From positions 1 to 57,512 of the forward strand of contig NZ_VMDW02000004.1 in assembly GCF_007644045.2 (NCBI RefSeq): 57,512 nucleotides of DNA. Direction: 5' to 3'. The notes beneath the pieces are model-generated. The model worked only from the letters and a program-made list of their open reading frames with translations, searched no databases and was not told the DNA's origin. The position numbers and the translations under genes are program-made. This stretch comes from Vogesella urethralis (GTDB lineage Bacteria; Pseudomonadota; Gammaproteobacteria; Burkholderiales; Chromobacteriaceae). The first letter of the stretch is position 1. Each line of letters starts with the position of its first letter. Below are positions 26,470-36,077 of this stretch, in pieces.

Positions 26470-27011
26470 TGGATACTGCCAAAGCCACCCTGGCCGGAGG
26501 GTGTTTCTGGTGCACCGAAGCGGTGTTCCGCCAGCTGGACGGTGTGCTGGATATCGTACCGGGCTATATCGACGGCCACCTGCCGGACCCGGATTACGAA
26601 AGCGTTTGCCGTGGCGACAGTGGCCACGCCGAGGCAATCGAAATCACCTACCAGCCGGAACGCGTCAGCTACACCACCCTGCTGCAGGTTTTTTTCCTGA
26701 CTCACGACCCCACCACGCTGAACCGTCAGGGTCACGATGTCGGCAGTCAGTACCGTTCCGGCATTTACACCCATGGTGACGAACAGCATGCTGCCGCCCT
26801 CGCCTGCCTGCGCGAGCTGGAGGCGGCCGCCGTCTACGACAGCGCCATCGTGACCGAAGTAAAACCGGCCAGCCGGTTTTATCCGGCCGAGCACTATCAT
26901 CACGACTACTATGCCCGCAACCAGAACGCCGGTTACTGCCAGGCCGTGATCGCGCCCAAGCTGCATAAACTGTATCGTCACCTGCCCGCTTTACTGAAAA
27001 ACCGGGCCTAA
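26469..27011 (+). CDS. msrA: Peptide methionine-S-sulfoxide reductase MsrA
   Basis: A 180-residue reductase of methionine-S-sulfoxide in proteins. The catalytic motif GGCFWCTEAVF is at about residues 10-20, with the catalytic Cys first in CFWC. The family blocks GYIDGHLPDPDYESVCRGDSGHAEAIEI, FFLTHDPTTLNRQGHDVGSQYRSGIY and FYPAEHYHHDYY are present in order, each truncated or extended only slightly. It starts inside the preceding deacetylase stop (TGATG), so it ends a tightly packed operon. Confidence 0.95.
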   Translation: MDTAKATLAGGCFWCTEAVFRQLDGVLDIVPGYIDGHLPDPDYESVCRGDSGHAEAIEITYQPERVSYTTLLQVFFLTHDPTTLNRQGHDVGSQYRSGIYTHGDEQHAAALACLRELEAAAVYDSAIVTEVKPASRFYPAEHYHHDYYARNQNAGYCQAVIAPKLHKLYRHLPALLKNRA

Positions 27012-27021
27012 CGTGCCACCA

Positions 27022-27050
27022 GGCGGCATGGCCACTACAGTCATGCCGCC
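27022..27050 (+). terminator. Hairpin after msrA
   Basis: Perfect 9-bp stem GGCGGCATG / CATGCCGCC with an 11-base loop, eleven bases after the msrA stop. No T-run follows, so termination is uncertain. Confidence 0.45.
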
Positions 27051-27098
27051 CGGATGCGTTACAATTGCCGTCCCCTGACACCTGCCGCCACGGCCACC

Positions 27099-29393
27099 AT
27101 GCGCGCCCGCGACTCCCTTCCTGCCAGTACCGGCCTGTTCCGCTTCCGCCAATGGCCCCAGATGGTCCGTGAGCTGCCATGGCGTGTCCGGGTCAGCTTT
27201 CTGCTGCTGTGGGCCTTGTTGTCGATTGCCATTCTGGTGGCCGCTATCCTGCTCACCGAAGAAAGCCGTCAGCAGCAATTTGATGCCACCACGCTGCACA
27301 TCAAGAAAACGCTGGAAGAGCGTTTGCTGATCTGCGAAACCGCTGTCTACGGCTTTTCCGAGCTCTCTGCGGCCAACTACGGCATGGACAGGCAGCGTTT
27401 CCGGCAGTATGCCCAAGGTATCGGGTCGCGCTACCCCTATATCTACCTGATGGGCTTTCAGCCCAAGGTAAGCCTGGCGGAGCGCGAAAATTTCGAAGCC
27501 TCGATCAGCTTTCAGCGCTACCAGCCCTTCTTCATCAAGGATTATCAAAGCGATAGCGATAACGGCTGGCTGGACAACCAGTTGTGGCGCCCCGCCACTG
27601 CCCGGCCTTTTTATGTCCCCCTGATCAACGCCGAGCCTGCCGCTGCCAACCGCTACGCCTTCATGCAGGGCCTGGATATCCTGCAGGATCGTCTGCTGGG
27701 GCCGGCCGTACAGCGTGCCATGCGCAGCACCGACATCGAAATCACCCGCCCCTACCGCATGCGGGACGGCGGTCACGGCTTTGGCTTTGTCAAGGCCATC
27801 TATGCGGAAGGCATTCCGCCAACCTCGCCAGAAGAACGCATGGCCGCAGCCATCGGCATCATCACCGTCGGCGTTCGTGCAGAAGCCTTGCTGGCCATGC
27901 AAGACAGCTCGATGCAACCTTATGGTATTCGTTTGCTGCCCGCCACACCCGGCAGCCAGGTACCCGCCATCGTGCTGCAGCAATCGGCGGCCGATAGCGA
28001 ACCGGCCGGCGCCATTGCCCGGCGGCTGTTTCCACCGCGGCAAAGCGAGCTATCGATCGAGCGCGACTACTTCCCGTACAAATTGTCGGTGTCGCGCCCC
28101 AGTTCCCCCGGCCACATTCCCTGGTACCTGTATGGCCTGGCTGCCGGCGCCTCGGCACTGATCAATGCGCTGCTGCTGCTGATTGCGGCCTCGCAACACA
28201 ATGAACGCATGCAACGCGACCGTTATCACGACGCGCTGAACCGCGAGCGGCAACAGGCAATGATTACCCTGGAAAGCATCGACGACGCCGTACTGGTGAC
28301 CAACCGTGAGCTGCAGGTGGAATACCTGAACCCCAAGGCGGCGTTGCTACTGAACACCCATGGCCCCAGCGCCGTCGGCTGCCAGCTGAGCGAACTGTGG
28401 CAACTGCGCTTTGACCTGGCGCGCGAAGCGGTGCTGGACCCGTTGCAAACCTGCCTGCGTAGCGGCCAACAGGTGACGCTGCCGGAGAACGCCTACATCG
28501 AACAAGGCGGCAAGGTGTTTTACGTGGAAGGCACGATTTCGCCGCTACCGGACCAGGGCGGTGCGTTGCGCGGGCTGGTCATTACCTTCCGTGACATGGC
28601 GCCACTGCGGCAGCGCATGGCCGAAGCGCTGGAACGCAGCGAGGCCAGGCTCAAACAGCACCAGGCTGAGCTGGCACGGGTGGCACGTATCAACACATTG
28701 GGCGAGATGACCTCCGGCATTGCCCACGAGATCAACCAGCCACTATCGGCGATTGTCAGTTACAACGAGGCCTGCCTCGGCTTGCTGGAAGACGAAGAGC
28801 CGGACCGCATCCTGCTGATCAGCGCGCTGCGCTCGTCGGTCAAGCAAGCGCAACGGGCTGGGCATATCGTCAAAAAACTAAGAGAATTCGTGGCCAGCAA
28901 ACAAGCCGACCTGGTACCGGTGGACCTGAACCAGGCGGTGCTGAACGTGGTGACGCTGATCGAGCCCGAGTTGCGCGACCACCAGGTGCAGGTCAAAACC
29001 GATCTGGCCGCCAGCCTGCCGCTGGTTTTTGCCGATACCATCCAGGTAGAGCAAGTGATCCTGAACCTGTGCAAGAACGCCATGGAAGCCATGATGGACC
29101 AGCCAGGCGAACACCGACTTTTCCTGTACAGCGAGCTGCGCGGCAGTCGGGTACGGGTAGGCGTGCGTGACAACGGCCCCGGCATGAGCGAAGAAGTACT
29201 GGGCCGTATCTTCCAGCCCTTTTTCAGCTCCAAGGCCCAGGGCATGGGGCTGGGCCTGACCATCAGTCACACCATTATCGAAAACATGGACGGGGTGCTC
29301 AGTGCGAGCAACCTGCCCACCGGCGGCGCAGAGTTTTACTTCGAACTGCCGGTCATGAACAGTAGCTATGAAAGCGAAGGAGTGAGTGCATAA
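27099..29393 (+). CDS. CHASE-PAS sensor histidine kinase
   Basis: A 764-residue membrane histidine kinase. A helix at about residues 32-52 precedes a periplasmic CHASE domain (about 75-270; YPYIYLMGFQPKVSLAERENF is the characteristic part). A second helix lies at about 335-360. Then come a PAS domain (about 385-500, SIDDAVLVTNRELQVEYLN), a HisKA dimerisation domain with phospho-acceptor H543 in GIAHEINQPLSAI, and the HATPase domain (NLCKNAMEAM, DNGPGMSEE, GMGLGLTIS). The H-box is of the FixL/TodS-like type. ATG 27099 is preferred over one 15 codons upstream. It is directly followed by a FixJ-type regulator. The ligand is unknown. Confidence 0.93.
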   Translation: MRARDSLPASTGLFRFRQWPQMVRELPWRVRVSFLLLWALLSIAILVAAILLTEESRQQQFDATTLHIKKTLEERLLICETAVYGFSELSAANYGMDRQRFRQYAQGIGSRYPYIYLMGFQPKVSLAERENFEASISFQRYQPFFIKDYQSDSDNGWLDNQLWRPATARPFYVPLINAEPAAANRYAFMQGLDILQDRLLGPAVQRAMRSTDIEITRPYRMRDGGHGFGFVKAIYAEGIPPTSPEERMAAAIGIITVGVRAEALLAMQDSSMQPYGIRLLPATPGSQVPAIVLQQSAADSEPAGAIARRLFPPRQSELSIERDYFPYKLSVSRPSSPGHIPWYLYGLAAGASALINALLLLIAASQHNERMQRDRYHDALNRERQQAMITLESIDDAVLVTNRELQVEYLNPKAALLLNTHGPSAVGCQLSELWQLRFDLAREAVLDPLQTCLRSGQQVTLPENAYIEQGGKVFYVEGTISPLPDQGGALRGLVITFRDMAPLRQRMAEALERSEARLKQHQAELARVARINTLGEMTSGIAHEINQPLSAIVSYNEACLGLLEDEEPDRILLISALRSSVKQAQRAGHIVKKLREFVASKQADLVPVDLNQAVLNVVTLIEPELRDHQVQVKTDLAASLPLVFADTIQVEQVILNLCKNAMEAMMDQPGEHRLFLYSELRGSRVRVGVRDNGPGMSEEVLGRIFQPFFSSKAQGMGLGLTISHTIIENMDGVLSASNLPTGGAEFYFELPVMNSSYESEGVSA

Positions 29394-30029
29394 ATGGCAT
29401 CCATGACCCCGACGATATTTGTCATCGATGACGACCCGGCAGTACGCGACTCGCTAGCCTTGCTGATCGGCACCCAGGGGCTGCGCGTGCAGACCTTCGA
29501 GCACGCCGAGGCCTTCCTGCAGCACTTCCGCCCCGACGAAATCGGCTGCCTGGTGCTGGACATCCGCATGCCGCAAACATCGGGCCTGGCACTGCAGGAC
29601 ATGCTGAACCTGCAGAACATCCAGATGCCCATCATCTTCGTTACCGGCCACGGCGACCTGGAAGAATGCCGTCGCGCCTTCCGTGGTGGCGCCGTCGACT
29701 TTCTGACCAAGCCGGTGAATTCGGTTCAGTTACTGGAAAGCCTGAAGAAGGCCATCCGCATCAGCATCCAGCAGCAGAAGCAGGAAGCGGAAACCCAGGA
29801 AGTGCGCCAGAAACTGGAACGCATTACCGAGCGTGAACGCATGATCCTGCGCTACGTGGCCGAAGGCCGTTCCAGCAAGGAAATCGCCCGCGAGCTGGAC
29901 TTGTCGCCGCGCACGGTGGAGGCACACCGCGCCAAGCTGTTCGAGAAGCTGGAAATCAACTCGCTGGCCGAGCTGGTCCGTTTTTACCTTAAAGCGCTGG
30001 ACGCGGCCCCGCCGGCCCAGCCCAACTGA
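29394..30029 (+). CDS. FixJ/NarL-type response regulator
   Basis: A 211-residue two-component regulator. The receiver domain occupies about residues 1-125: acidic pocket FVIDDDPAVRDS, phospho-acceptor Asp in CLVLDIRMP, and conserved Lys in DFLTKPV. A LuxR-type helix-turn-helix follows (about 145-205: ITERERMILRYVAEGRSSKE, SPRTVEAHRAKLFEKL). It starts with no gap after the kinase stop, so the two form a partner pair. Such pairs (FixLJ, StySR, TodST-like) usually activate a pathway, but no obvious target operon is adjacent; nadK follows nine bases later. Confidence 0.93.
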   Translation: MASMTPTIFVIDDDPAVRDSLALLIGTQGLRVQTFEHAEAFLQHFRPDEIGCLVLDIRMPQTSGLALQDMLNLQNIQMPIIFVTGHGDLEECRRAFRGGAVDFLTKPVNSVQLLESLKKAIRISIQQQKQEAETQEVRQKLERITERERMILRYVAEGRSSKEIARELDLSPRTVEAHRAKLFEKLEINSLAELVRFYLKALDAAPPAQPN

Positions 30030-30037
30030 GCGACGCC

Positions 30038-30913
30038 ATGACACGCTTATTCAACAAGATCGGCCTGGTGGCCCGCCACAGCAAACCGCAGATCATCGAA
30101 TCGCTGATGAGCCTGGCCGCCCACCTGACCGGCCGCGGCTTTCACATCGTGGTAGACGCCGACAGCTGCGCCGACCTGCCCGGTGGCCAGTACCCGGTGG
30201 TCGAGCGCGTCGACCTGGGCAAGCTGGCCGACCTGGTCATCGTCCTGGGCGGTGACGGCACAATGCTGTCGGTGGCGCGCATGCTGGCCCCGTACCGCGT
30301 CCCGCTGGTGGGGATCAACCAAGGGCGTCTCGGTTTCATGACCGACATCCCGCTGCACGAGATGCTGGACGCCATCGATCGCATTCTGGACGGCCAGTTC
30401 GTCCCCGAAGAGCGCATCCTGCTACAGGCTTCGGTTATCCGCGAAGACGCCGAAATCGCCAGCGCACTGGCGTTCAACGACGTGGTGATCAGCCGCGGTG
30501 CGCTGGGCGCTATGATCGAGTTCGAGGTCTTCATCGACAACCAGTTCGTCTACAGCCAGCGCTCGGATGGCCTGATCATCAGCACGCCCACCGGCTCTAC
30601 CGCCTACTCGTTGGCCTCCGGCGGCCCCATCCTGCACCCCACCCTGCAAGCGGTGGCGCTGGTGCCGATCTGCCCGCAGTCGCTGAACAACCGCCCGATC
30701 GCGGTCAGCAACAGCTGCGAGGTGGAGTTCATGCTGACGCGCGGCCTGGACGCGCGCGTGCACTTTGACGGCCAGTCGCACTGCGACCTGATGGAAATGG
30801 ACCGGGTCATCATCCGCAGCTACCGCAATACGCTGAAGCTGCTGCACCCGGTGGGTTACAACTACTACGACATGCTGCGCCACAAGCTCCACTGGGGCGA
30901 GCGCCTGCTCTGA
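30038..30913 (+). CDS. nadK: NAD kinase
   Basis: A 291-residue enzyme that phosphorylates NAD to NADP. The motif VLGGDGTMLSVAR (GGDG) and the second block NDVVISRG, followed by STPTGSTAYSLASGGPI, are diagnostic. Length fits the proteobacterial form. It lies between the response regulator and recN with gaps of about ten bases, so the string kinase-regulator-nadK-recN may be one transcript. The nadK-recN order is widespread in proteobacteria. Confidence 0.97.
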   Translation: MTRLFNKIGLVARHSKPQIIESLMSLAAHLTGRGFHIVVDADSCADLPGGQYPVVERVDLGKLADLVIVLGGDGTMLSVARMLAPYRVPLVGINQGRLGFMTDIPLHEMLDAIDRILDGQFVPEERILLQASVIREDAEIASALAFNDVVISRGALGAMIEFEVFIDNQFVYSQRSDGLIISTPTGSTAYSLASGGPILHPTLQAVALVPICPQSLNNRPIAVSNSCEVEFMLTRGLDARVHFDGQSHCDLMEMDRVIIRSYRNTLKLLHPVGYNYYDMLRHKLHWGERLL

Positions 30914-30924
30914 GGCATCTAGCC

Positions 30925-32586
30925 ATGCTGCTGACGCTACACGTCAAAGACTTTGTCATCGTTGACCAGCTACAGCTGGAATTTTCCCCGGGCTTTACCG
31001 TGCTCACCGGCGAAACCGGCGCCGGTAAATCCATCATTCTGGACGCTCTGGGCCTGCTGCTGGGCGACCGCGCCGAGATCGCGCAGATCCGCGAAGGCGC
31101 CGACCGCGCCGAGATCAGCGCCAGCCTGGATATCCAGCGCCTACCCGACCTCAAGGCCTGGCTTAGTGACAACGCGCTGTCCGGCGACGACGGCGAGCTG
31201 CTGATCCGCCGCCTGATCGACCGCAGCGGCCGCTCGCGCAGTTTCATCAACGGCCAGCAAGCCACCCAGGCGCAGCTGAAAACGCTGGGCGAATATCTGG
31301 TCGACATCCATGGCCAGCACGCGCACCAGTCGCTGGTGCGCCCCGACACCCAGCGCGGCCTGCTGGACGCTTACGCCGGCGCCACCCAGCTGGCGCGGGA
31401 CGTGCGTGCTGCCTGGCAAGACTGGCAACAGGCGCGTAAGGCGCGCGAGGATGCCGAGAAACGCCTGCGCGAATCCGAGGTGGAGCGCGAACGCTTGACC
31501 TGGCAGATCGGCGAACTGAGCGAACTCAACCTGCAAGCAGACGAATGGCCGCAACTGAACCAGCAGCATTCGCGGCTGGCCAACGCGGCCGAGCTGGCAC
31601 AGTCGGCACAAGCGGCGGTGGATGTACTGTCCGACATGGACGGCAACTGCCTGTCGCTGCTGTCACAGGTACAAAACCGGCTGGGCAAGCTGTCCGGCTT
31701 TGATACGCGTCTGGCCGAGTCGCTGGCACTGCTGGATTCGGTCGACGCCGAGCTGCGCGAGGTGGTGTACAGCCTGCGCGACTACGGCAGCAGTTTCGAT
31801 GACGACCCGCAGCAACTGGTGGAGGTAGAGGCCCGTATCGATGCGCTGATGGGCATGGCGCGCAAATACCGCTGCCAGCCGGAAGACCTGCCGAAAAAGC
31901 TGCAAGACTGGCAAGCACAGTTGGCCGCACTGGAAGCCGCTACCGATCAGGACGCACTGGCCGTGGCCGAATCCGCCGCATTGGCCCGCTACCGGGCGCA
32001 GGCGGAAAGCCTGTCCGGCAAGCGCCGCCAGGCGGCCAGCGAGCTGTCGGCACGCATCAGCACCGAAATGCAACGCCTGGCGATGGAAGGCGCCCGCTTT
32101 GCCATCGAGCTGTCTGCCGCCAGCGAGCCGACGGCGCACGGTCTGGAAACCATCGAGTACCTGGTGGCGGCCAACCAGGGCAGCACGCTGCGCCCGCTGG
32201 CCAAAGTGGCGTCCGGCGGCGAGCTGTCGCGCATCAGCCTGGCCATGCAGGTGGTGATCAGCCAGGTGGCCAGCGTGCCGACGCTGATTTTTGACGAAGT
32301 GGACGTCGGCATTGGCGGGCGCGTAGCCGAAGTGGTGGGCAAGCTGCTGAAACAGCTGGGCGAACGCTACCAGGTGCTGTGCGTGACGCACCTGCCGCAG
32401 GTGGCGTCCTGCGGCGACCAGCATTGGCGGGTCAGCAAGTCCAGCAACGATGGCCGCACCGTCAGCCGCATTGCGCCGCTGAACGCCGAAGGCCGGGTGC
32501 TGGAAATTGCCCGCATGCTAGGCGGCGAAGACATCACCGCCACCACGCGCCAGCACGCCAGCGAGATGCTGTCCAATAACGCCTGA
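30925..32586 (+). CDS. recN: DNA repair protein RecN
   Basis: A 553-residue SMC-like ATPase that acts early in double-strand-break repair. The N-terminal Walker A is GETGAGKS at residues 29-36 and the C-terminal Walker B lies in PTLIFDEVDVGIGG. The ABC signature is VASGGELSRISLAMQ, and a long coiled-coil-forming middle (about 150-380) separates the two halves. HLPQVASCGDQHW near the end is conserved. RecN genes are commonly SOS-regulated; I find no LexA box in the 11-base gap before it. Confidence 0.96.
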   Translation: MLLTLHVKDFVIVDQLQLEFSPGFTVLTGETGAGKSIILDALGLLLGDRAEIAQIREGADRAEISASLDIQRLPDLKAWLSDNALSGDDGELLIRRLIDRSGRSRSFINGQQATQAQLKTLGEYLVDIHGQHAHQSLVRPDTQRGLLDAYAGATQLARDVRAAWQDWQQARKAREDAEKRLRESEVERERLTWQIGELSELNLQADEWPQLNQQHSRLANAAELAQSAQAAVDVLSDMDGNCLSLLSQVQNRLGKLSGFDTRLAESLALLDSVDAELREVVYSLRDYGSSFDDDPQQLVEVEARIDALMGMARKYRCQPEDLPKKLQDWQAQLAALEAATDQDALAVAESAALARYRAQAESLSGKRRQAASELSARISTEMQRLAMEGARFAIELSAASEPTAHGLETIEYLVAANQGSTLRPLAKVASGGELSRISLAMQVVISQVASVPTLIFDEVDVGIGGRVAEVVGKLLKQLGERYQVLCVTHLPQVASCGDQHWRVSKSSNDGRTVSRIAPLNAEGRVLEIARMLGGEDITATTRQHASEMLSNNA

Positions 32587-32603
32587 GGCCACTAACGCCA
32601 TAG

Positions 32604-32641
32604 ACAAGGGCCTGTCGCCAGCGACAGGCCCTTGTGCTTTT
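32604..32641. terminator. Bidirectional terminator between recN and convergent gene
   Basis: A 15-bp perfect stem ACAAGGGCCTGTCGC / GCGACAGGCCCTTGT, followed on plus by GCTTTT. Confidence 0.85.
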
Positions 32642-32655
32642 CAGATCATGGCCAA

Positions 32656-34560
32656 TCAGGCGGCAGGTTGCGCGGCCGGCAGCAAGGGCACCACCACGGC
32701 GGCGGCCTTGCGCAACTGTTGCTCGGCCAGCGCCGGCTGCCGGCTTAGCTGGTAGAAGCGTGCCAGACGGGTGGTGCAGCTGACACTCAGCGCCAGAATC
32801 TGCGCATCGCGCCCGTCGCTGGCGGTCAGGCCCGCAGCCACCCGCTGCTGGTACTCGGCAGCCGATGCCGGTTGACCACTCGCGGCCGCCAGCAAGGCCA
32901 GGCTACTGTACAACAAGGGCTGCAGGTTGGCCGCTTGCGCCGGCACCAGCGCCGCCAGTTGCGGCAGCAAGGTAGTGATGTCGATATCGCCAACATGGTC
33001 GGCCAGTTGCTGCAACTGCAAGGAAGGGTCACCACTACGCACCGCCTGCAAGGCCTGGCTGGCCAGCTGTTGGCGCAGTGGCTCTGCCGTGGCCGCATCA
33101 CCCAGCGCCGTGGCCGCTTGCAAACGCAGCGCGCTCGCTACCAGGCCAGGGTTGGCCGCCGCCCACTTTTGCAAGTCACTCCCCTGCTCGCGCGCGGCCT
33201 GCCAGCGCCCCTTGGCTGCGTTTACCTGCAGGGCGTTGAGCAGTGTCTGACCATACCAGCGTTGCAACTGGCTGCCAGCGTAGTCGCGCATCACGCCGGC
33301 AGGCAGCTGTTGCCACAGCTTGCCGGCACTTTCAAGCCACGCTTGCCATTGCGCTGGCGGCAGGGCCGCACTGCCGGCCAGTACGGCCGCCATGCGCGCT
33401 GCTACCGGCACTGCCTGCGCCGGCGGCAGCTTGGCCAGCAGCGCGGCTTGCTCGTCCAGTGCCGGCTTCCCCAGGCCGCCTGGCCGCTGCACCAGCAGCC
33501 AAGTGGCTGCCAGCATCTCGTCCGGCAGCGCCAGCTCTGCCTGGTAGCCAGGCGTTGCCTGCAGCCGTTGCAGCAACTCGCTTGCCCGCTGCGCCTGGCC
33601 GGCTTCTGCCAGCGCCACCACCAGCGCGAGCGTCAGCCGTTGTTTTTCTCCCAGTCCGGCACCTTGGCTGCTGCGTTCCTTCTGCAAGCTGGCTGCTACC
33701 GACTGCCATTCGGCACCGGCAGGTGTGGCGCCGGGCTGTAGCAAGGAGTCGGCACTGCCAGCCGCCAGCGCAGCGCCGGCCGGCGACTGGGCGAAGGCTT
33801 CCGGGTCCATGGCCTGCCCTTGCAGGCCACCAGCCATCACTGCGCCCAGCGTCCCCTGCGCCAGCAGCGCCTGCTGCGCAGGGTTCAGACTGCCCGGCAG
33901 CGACCCCAGGTGGTGCCCGCCCCAGAAAGCCAGCCCCAGCATGCTCACCACCACGCCGACACGAACCGCGCCGCGGGTACCACGAAAAAAGGCCCGCCAC
34001 GGCTGATGCAAGCCCAGCTCGCGCTCCAGTTCGGCGCGGATGCGGTTGCGCAACGCGCGCTCACTGTCTTCTTGCTGCTGCTGACTGGCCAGCTCGCCTT
34101 CGCGCTGCAGGCGAGCGTTGAGTTTGCGCAGCTCCTCGTCGCGTATCTGTTTCTGGCGCAGTTTGTCGCGGTCGATCTTGTCCAGAAAAATGCCGCAGTG
34201 CGGACACTGCCGCTGCGGCGTGGGCCGCATCATGCGCTTGCAGCCCGGACATTCGCTATCAGCAACGACGGCATCTTTGGCCAGCAGGGCCAACACAGCC
34301 TTGATTTCCACTTCAAGGCCGGCAGCCTGAAAGCTAGCAGCGGCCATGTCGGCCTCGTCCTTGCTGACCTCGCGTCGTACACGGCTGGCACCGTGATTGA
34401 TAAGGTGCTGCAGCAACTGTTCGGCCTTTACCGGGTTCAAACCCAGTGACTGCAGCAGGGGCTGGCGCAAGGTGGCGGGGTCCACCCCTTCTGGCAGGCG
34501 CACAATCAGGTCGTAACGGCTATCGGGGGTGGCGGAAAGCTTGTCGGGCTGGTCAGTCAT
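32656..34560 (-). CDS. Zinc-ribbon membrane protein with long helical C-terminus, unknown function
   Basis: A 634-residue protein I cannot name. Residues about 15-95 look like a small alpha/beta domain (YDLIVRLPEGVDPATLRQPL, EADMAAASFQAAGLEVEIK) reminiscent of the L7/L12 C-terminal fold. Then two CxxC pairs form a zinc ribbon (ECPGCKRMMRP, CPHCGIFLDKI, about residues 105-130), followed by a charged coiled coil (DKLRQKQIRDEELRKLNARL) and one membrane helix (about 200-222). The C-terminal 400 residues are Ala/Leu/Gln-rich helical repeats, probably TPR-like and periplasmic. A TACAAT box just before favours the ATG at 34560 over one ten codons upstream. Confidence 0.75.
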   Translation of the reverse strand: MTDQPDKLSATPDSRYDLIVRLPEGVDPATLRQPLLQSLGLNPVKAEQLLQHLINHGASRVRREVSKDEADMAAASFQAAGLEVEIKAVLALLAKDAVVADSECPGCKRMMRPTPQRQCPHCGIFLDKIDRDKLRQKQIRDEELRKLNARLQREGELASQQQQEDSERALRNRIRAELERELGLHQPWRAFFRGTRGAVRVGVVVSMLGLAFWGGHHLGSLPGSLNPAQQALLAQGTLGAVMAGGLQGQAMDPEAFAQSPAGAALAAGSADSLLQPGATPAGAEWQSVAASLQKERSSQGAGLGEKQRLTLALVVALAEAGQAQRASELLQRLQATPGYQAELALPDEMLAATWLLVQRPGGLGKPALDEQAALLAKLPPAQAVPVAARMAAVLAGSAALPPAQWQAWLESAGKLWQQLPAGVMRDYAGSQLQRWYGQTLLNALQVNAAKGRWQAAREQGSDLQKWAAANPGLVASALRLQAATALGDAATAEPLRQQLASQALQAVRSGDPSLQLQQLADHVGDIDITTLLPQLAALVPAQAANLQPLLYSSLALLAAASGQPASAAEYQQRVAAGLTASDGRDAQILALSVSCTTRLARFYQLSRQPALAEQQLRKAAAVVVPLLPAAQPAA

Positions 34561-34632
34561 GGCGTAGGCATGGCGGTTGTTTGCCAGCATTGTAACGAAT
34601 GTCGCACCAGCCCGTACATGCGGCCTGCATCG

Positions 34633-36000
34633 TCAGCTCAGCGCTACCGCAGCGGCAAAGTCACTCACTGCTTGTACCAGCCTGTCGACATCCGTGGCAC
34701 GGGTATCCGGGCAGACCAGGATCATGTTGTGGAAGGGCGTAATCAGCAGGCCGCGATTCAACAGGAACAGGTGCACGATATGCTCCAGCTCGCCGTCCAG
34801 GATGCGGTCGGCCTCACTGCCGTTACGCGGCGGCACTGACGTGAACTGGAACTCGGTACGCGCCCCCACCTGCGTCACGCACCACGGCAGGCGGTGGCGG
34901 GCAATGACCTCGCGCAGGCCGGCGGCCAACCTTTCGGCCAGGCCGAACATGTGCTGATAAGCGGCGTCGGTCATCACCTCGGCCAGGTTGGCGCGCATGG
35001 CGGCCATGGCCAGCAGGTTGGCCGTGAGTGTGGTGCCAATGCCGCTATGCCCCGGCGGTGCGTGGCGCTTGGCATCTTCGGCGCGGCGTGCCACCTCTTC
35101 GGTAAAGCCGTACACGGCGCACGGCACACCGCCCGCCACCGGCTTGCCCACCACGAACAAGTCCGGCTGCAGGCCGTGGGCGGCGGTATAGCCACCGGGC
35201 CCGCTGCTGATGGTGTGGGTTTCATCGATCAGCAGCAGCGTACCGTATTGGCGGCACAGTGCCTGCGCCTGCTGCCAGAAACCGGGCTCGGGCAGCACCA
35301 TGCCGATATTGGTCATCGCCGGCTCGGCCAGCAGGCAGGCCACCTGCCCGTCCTGCAGCGCGGCTTCCAGCGCTGCCAGATCGTTGAATTCGATACTGCG
35401 CGTATGCCGGGTAATGTCGTACACCTGCCCCAGCAGGCTGTCACGGGTTTGCGGCTGGCCATCCACCAGATCGACGAACACGTCGTCCACCGTGCCGTGG
35501 TAACAGCCGTTAAAGATCAGCACTTTGCTGCGCCCGGTGATGGCGCGCGCCCAGCGAATGGCAAAGCGGTTGGCGTCGGACGCCGACAACGCAAACTGCC
35601 AGTACGGCATGCCGAAGCGCCGCGCCAACTCTTCTGCCACCCATACGCCGTCGGCGCTGGGCAACATGGCGGTGTAGCCGCGCTGCGCCTGGCGGGCGAT
35701 TGCGTCGGCCACCGGCTGCGGGCTGTGGCCGAACATGGCGCCGGTATCGCCCAGGCAGAAATCCACGTACTCGTGGCCGTCCACGTCGCGGAAACGAGCG
35801 CCGCGCGCTTGGTCCACATACAGCGAAAACGGCGTCGACCAGTCGTTCATCCAGTGCAGCGGCACCCCGAACAGCAGATGGTTGGCCGCATCGGCCGACA
35901 GCGCGCGCGAGCGCGGCATGCGGCTGATGAAGGTGTCGCGTTCGGCGGCCATCAGGGCCTGGGCCTTGTCCCAGTCTATGCCGTGGCGTGCGGTGGTCAT
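34633..36000 (-). CDS. Class III aminotransferase (glutamate-1-semialdehyde aminotransferase-like)
   Basis: A 455-residue PLP-dependent class III aminotransferase. Visible: GARFRDVDGHEYVDFCLGDTGAMFGH near residue 70 in two parts, FNGCYHGTVDD, the cofactor-binding LLIDETHTI, and the Schiff-base lysine in LFVVGKPVAGGVPC. It resembles GSA aminotransferase in fold but is not HemL. The preceding glutamine-synthetase-like gene in the same operon suggests an amine or polyamine catabolic route of Puu type, where a glutamylated amine is transaminated. AAAGGAG lies before the ATG at 36000. Both genes probably answer to the divergent GntR regulator. Confidence 0.85.
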   Translation of the reverse strand: MTTARHGIDWDKAQALMAAERDTFISRMPRSRALSADAANHLLFGVPLHWMNDWSTPFSLYVDQARGARFRDVDGHEYVDFCLGDTGAMFGHSPQPVADAIARQAQRGYTAMLPSADGVWVAEELARRFGMPYWQFALSASDANRFAIRWARAITGRSKVLIFNGCYHGTVDDVFVDLVDGQPQTRDSLLGQVYDITRHTRSIEFNDLAALEAALQDGQVACLLAEPAMTNIGMVLPEPGFWQQAQALCRQYGTLLLIDETHTISSGPGGYTAAHGLQPDLFVVGKPVAGGVPCAVYGFTEEVARRAEDAKRHAPPGHSGIGTTLTANLLAMAAMRANLAEVMTDAAYQHMFGLAERLAAGLREVIARHRLPWCVTQVGARTEFQFTSVPPRNGSEADRILDGELEHIVHLFLLNRGLLITPFHNMILVCPDTRATDVDRLVQAVSDFAAAVALS

Positions 36001-36077
36001 GGTGTGCTCCTTTGTATGGCACGGCTGCGGCCAACCCTGGCAGGCAGCGCGGGCTCTTTTATCGATATCGTAAAGTG

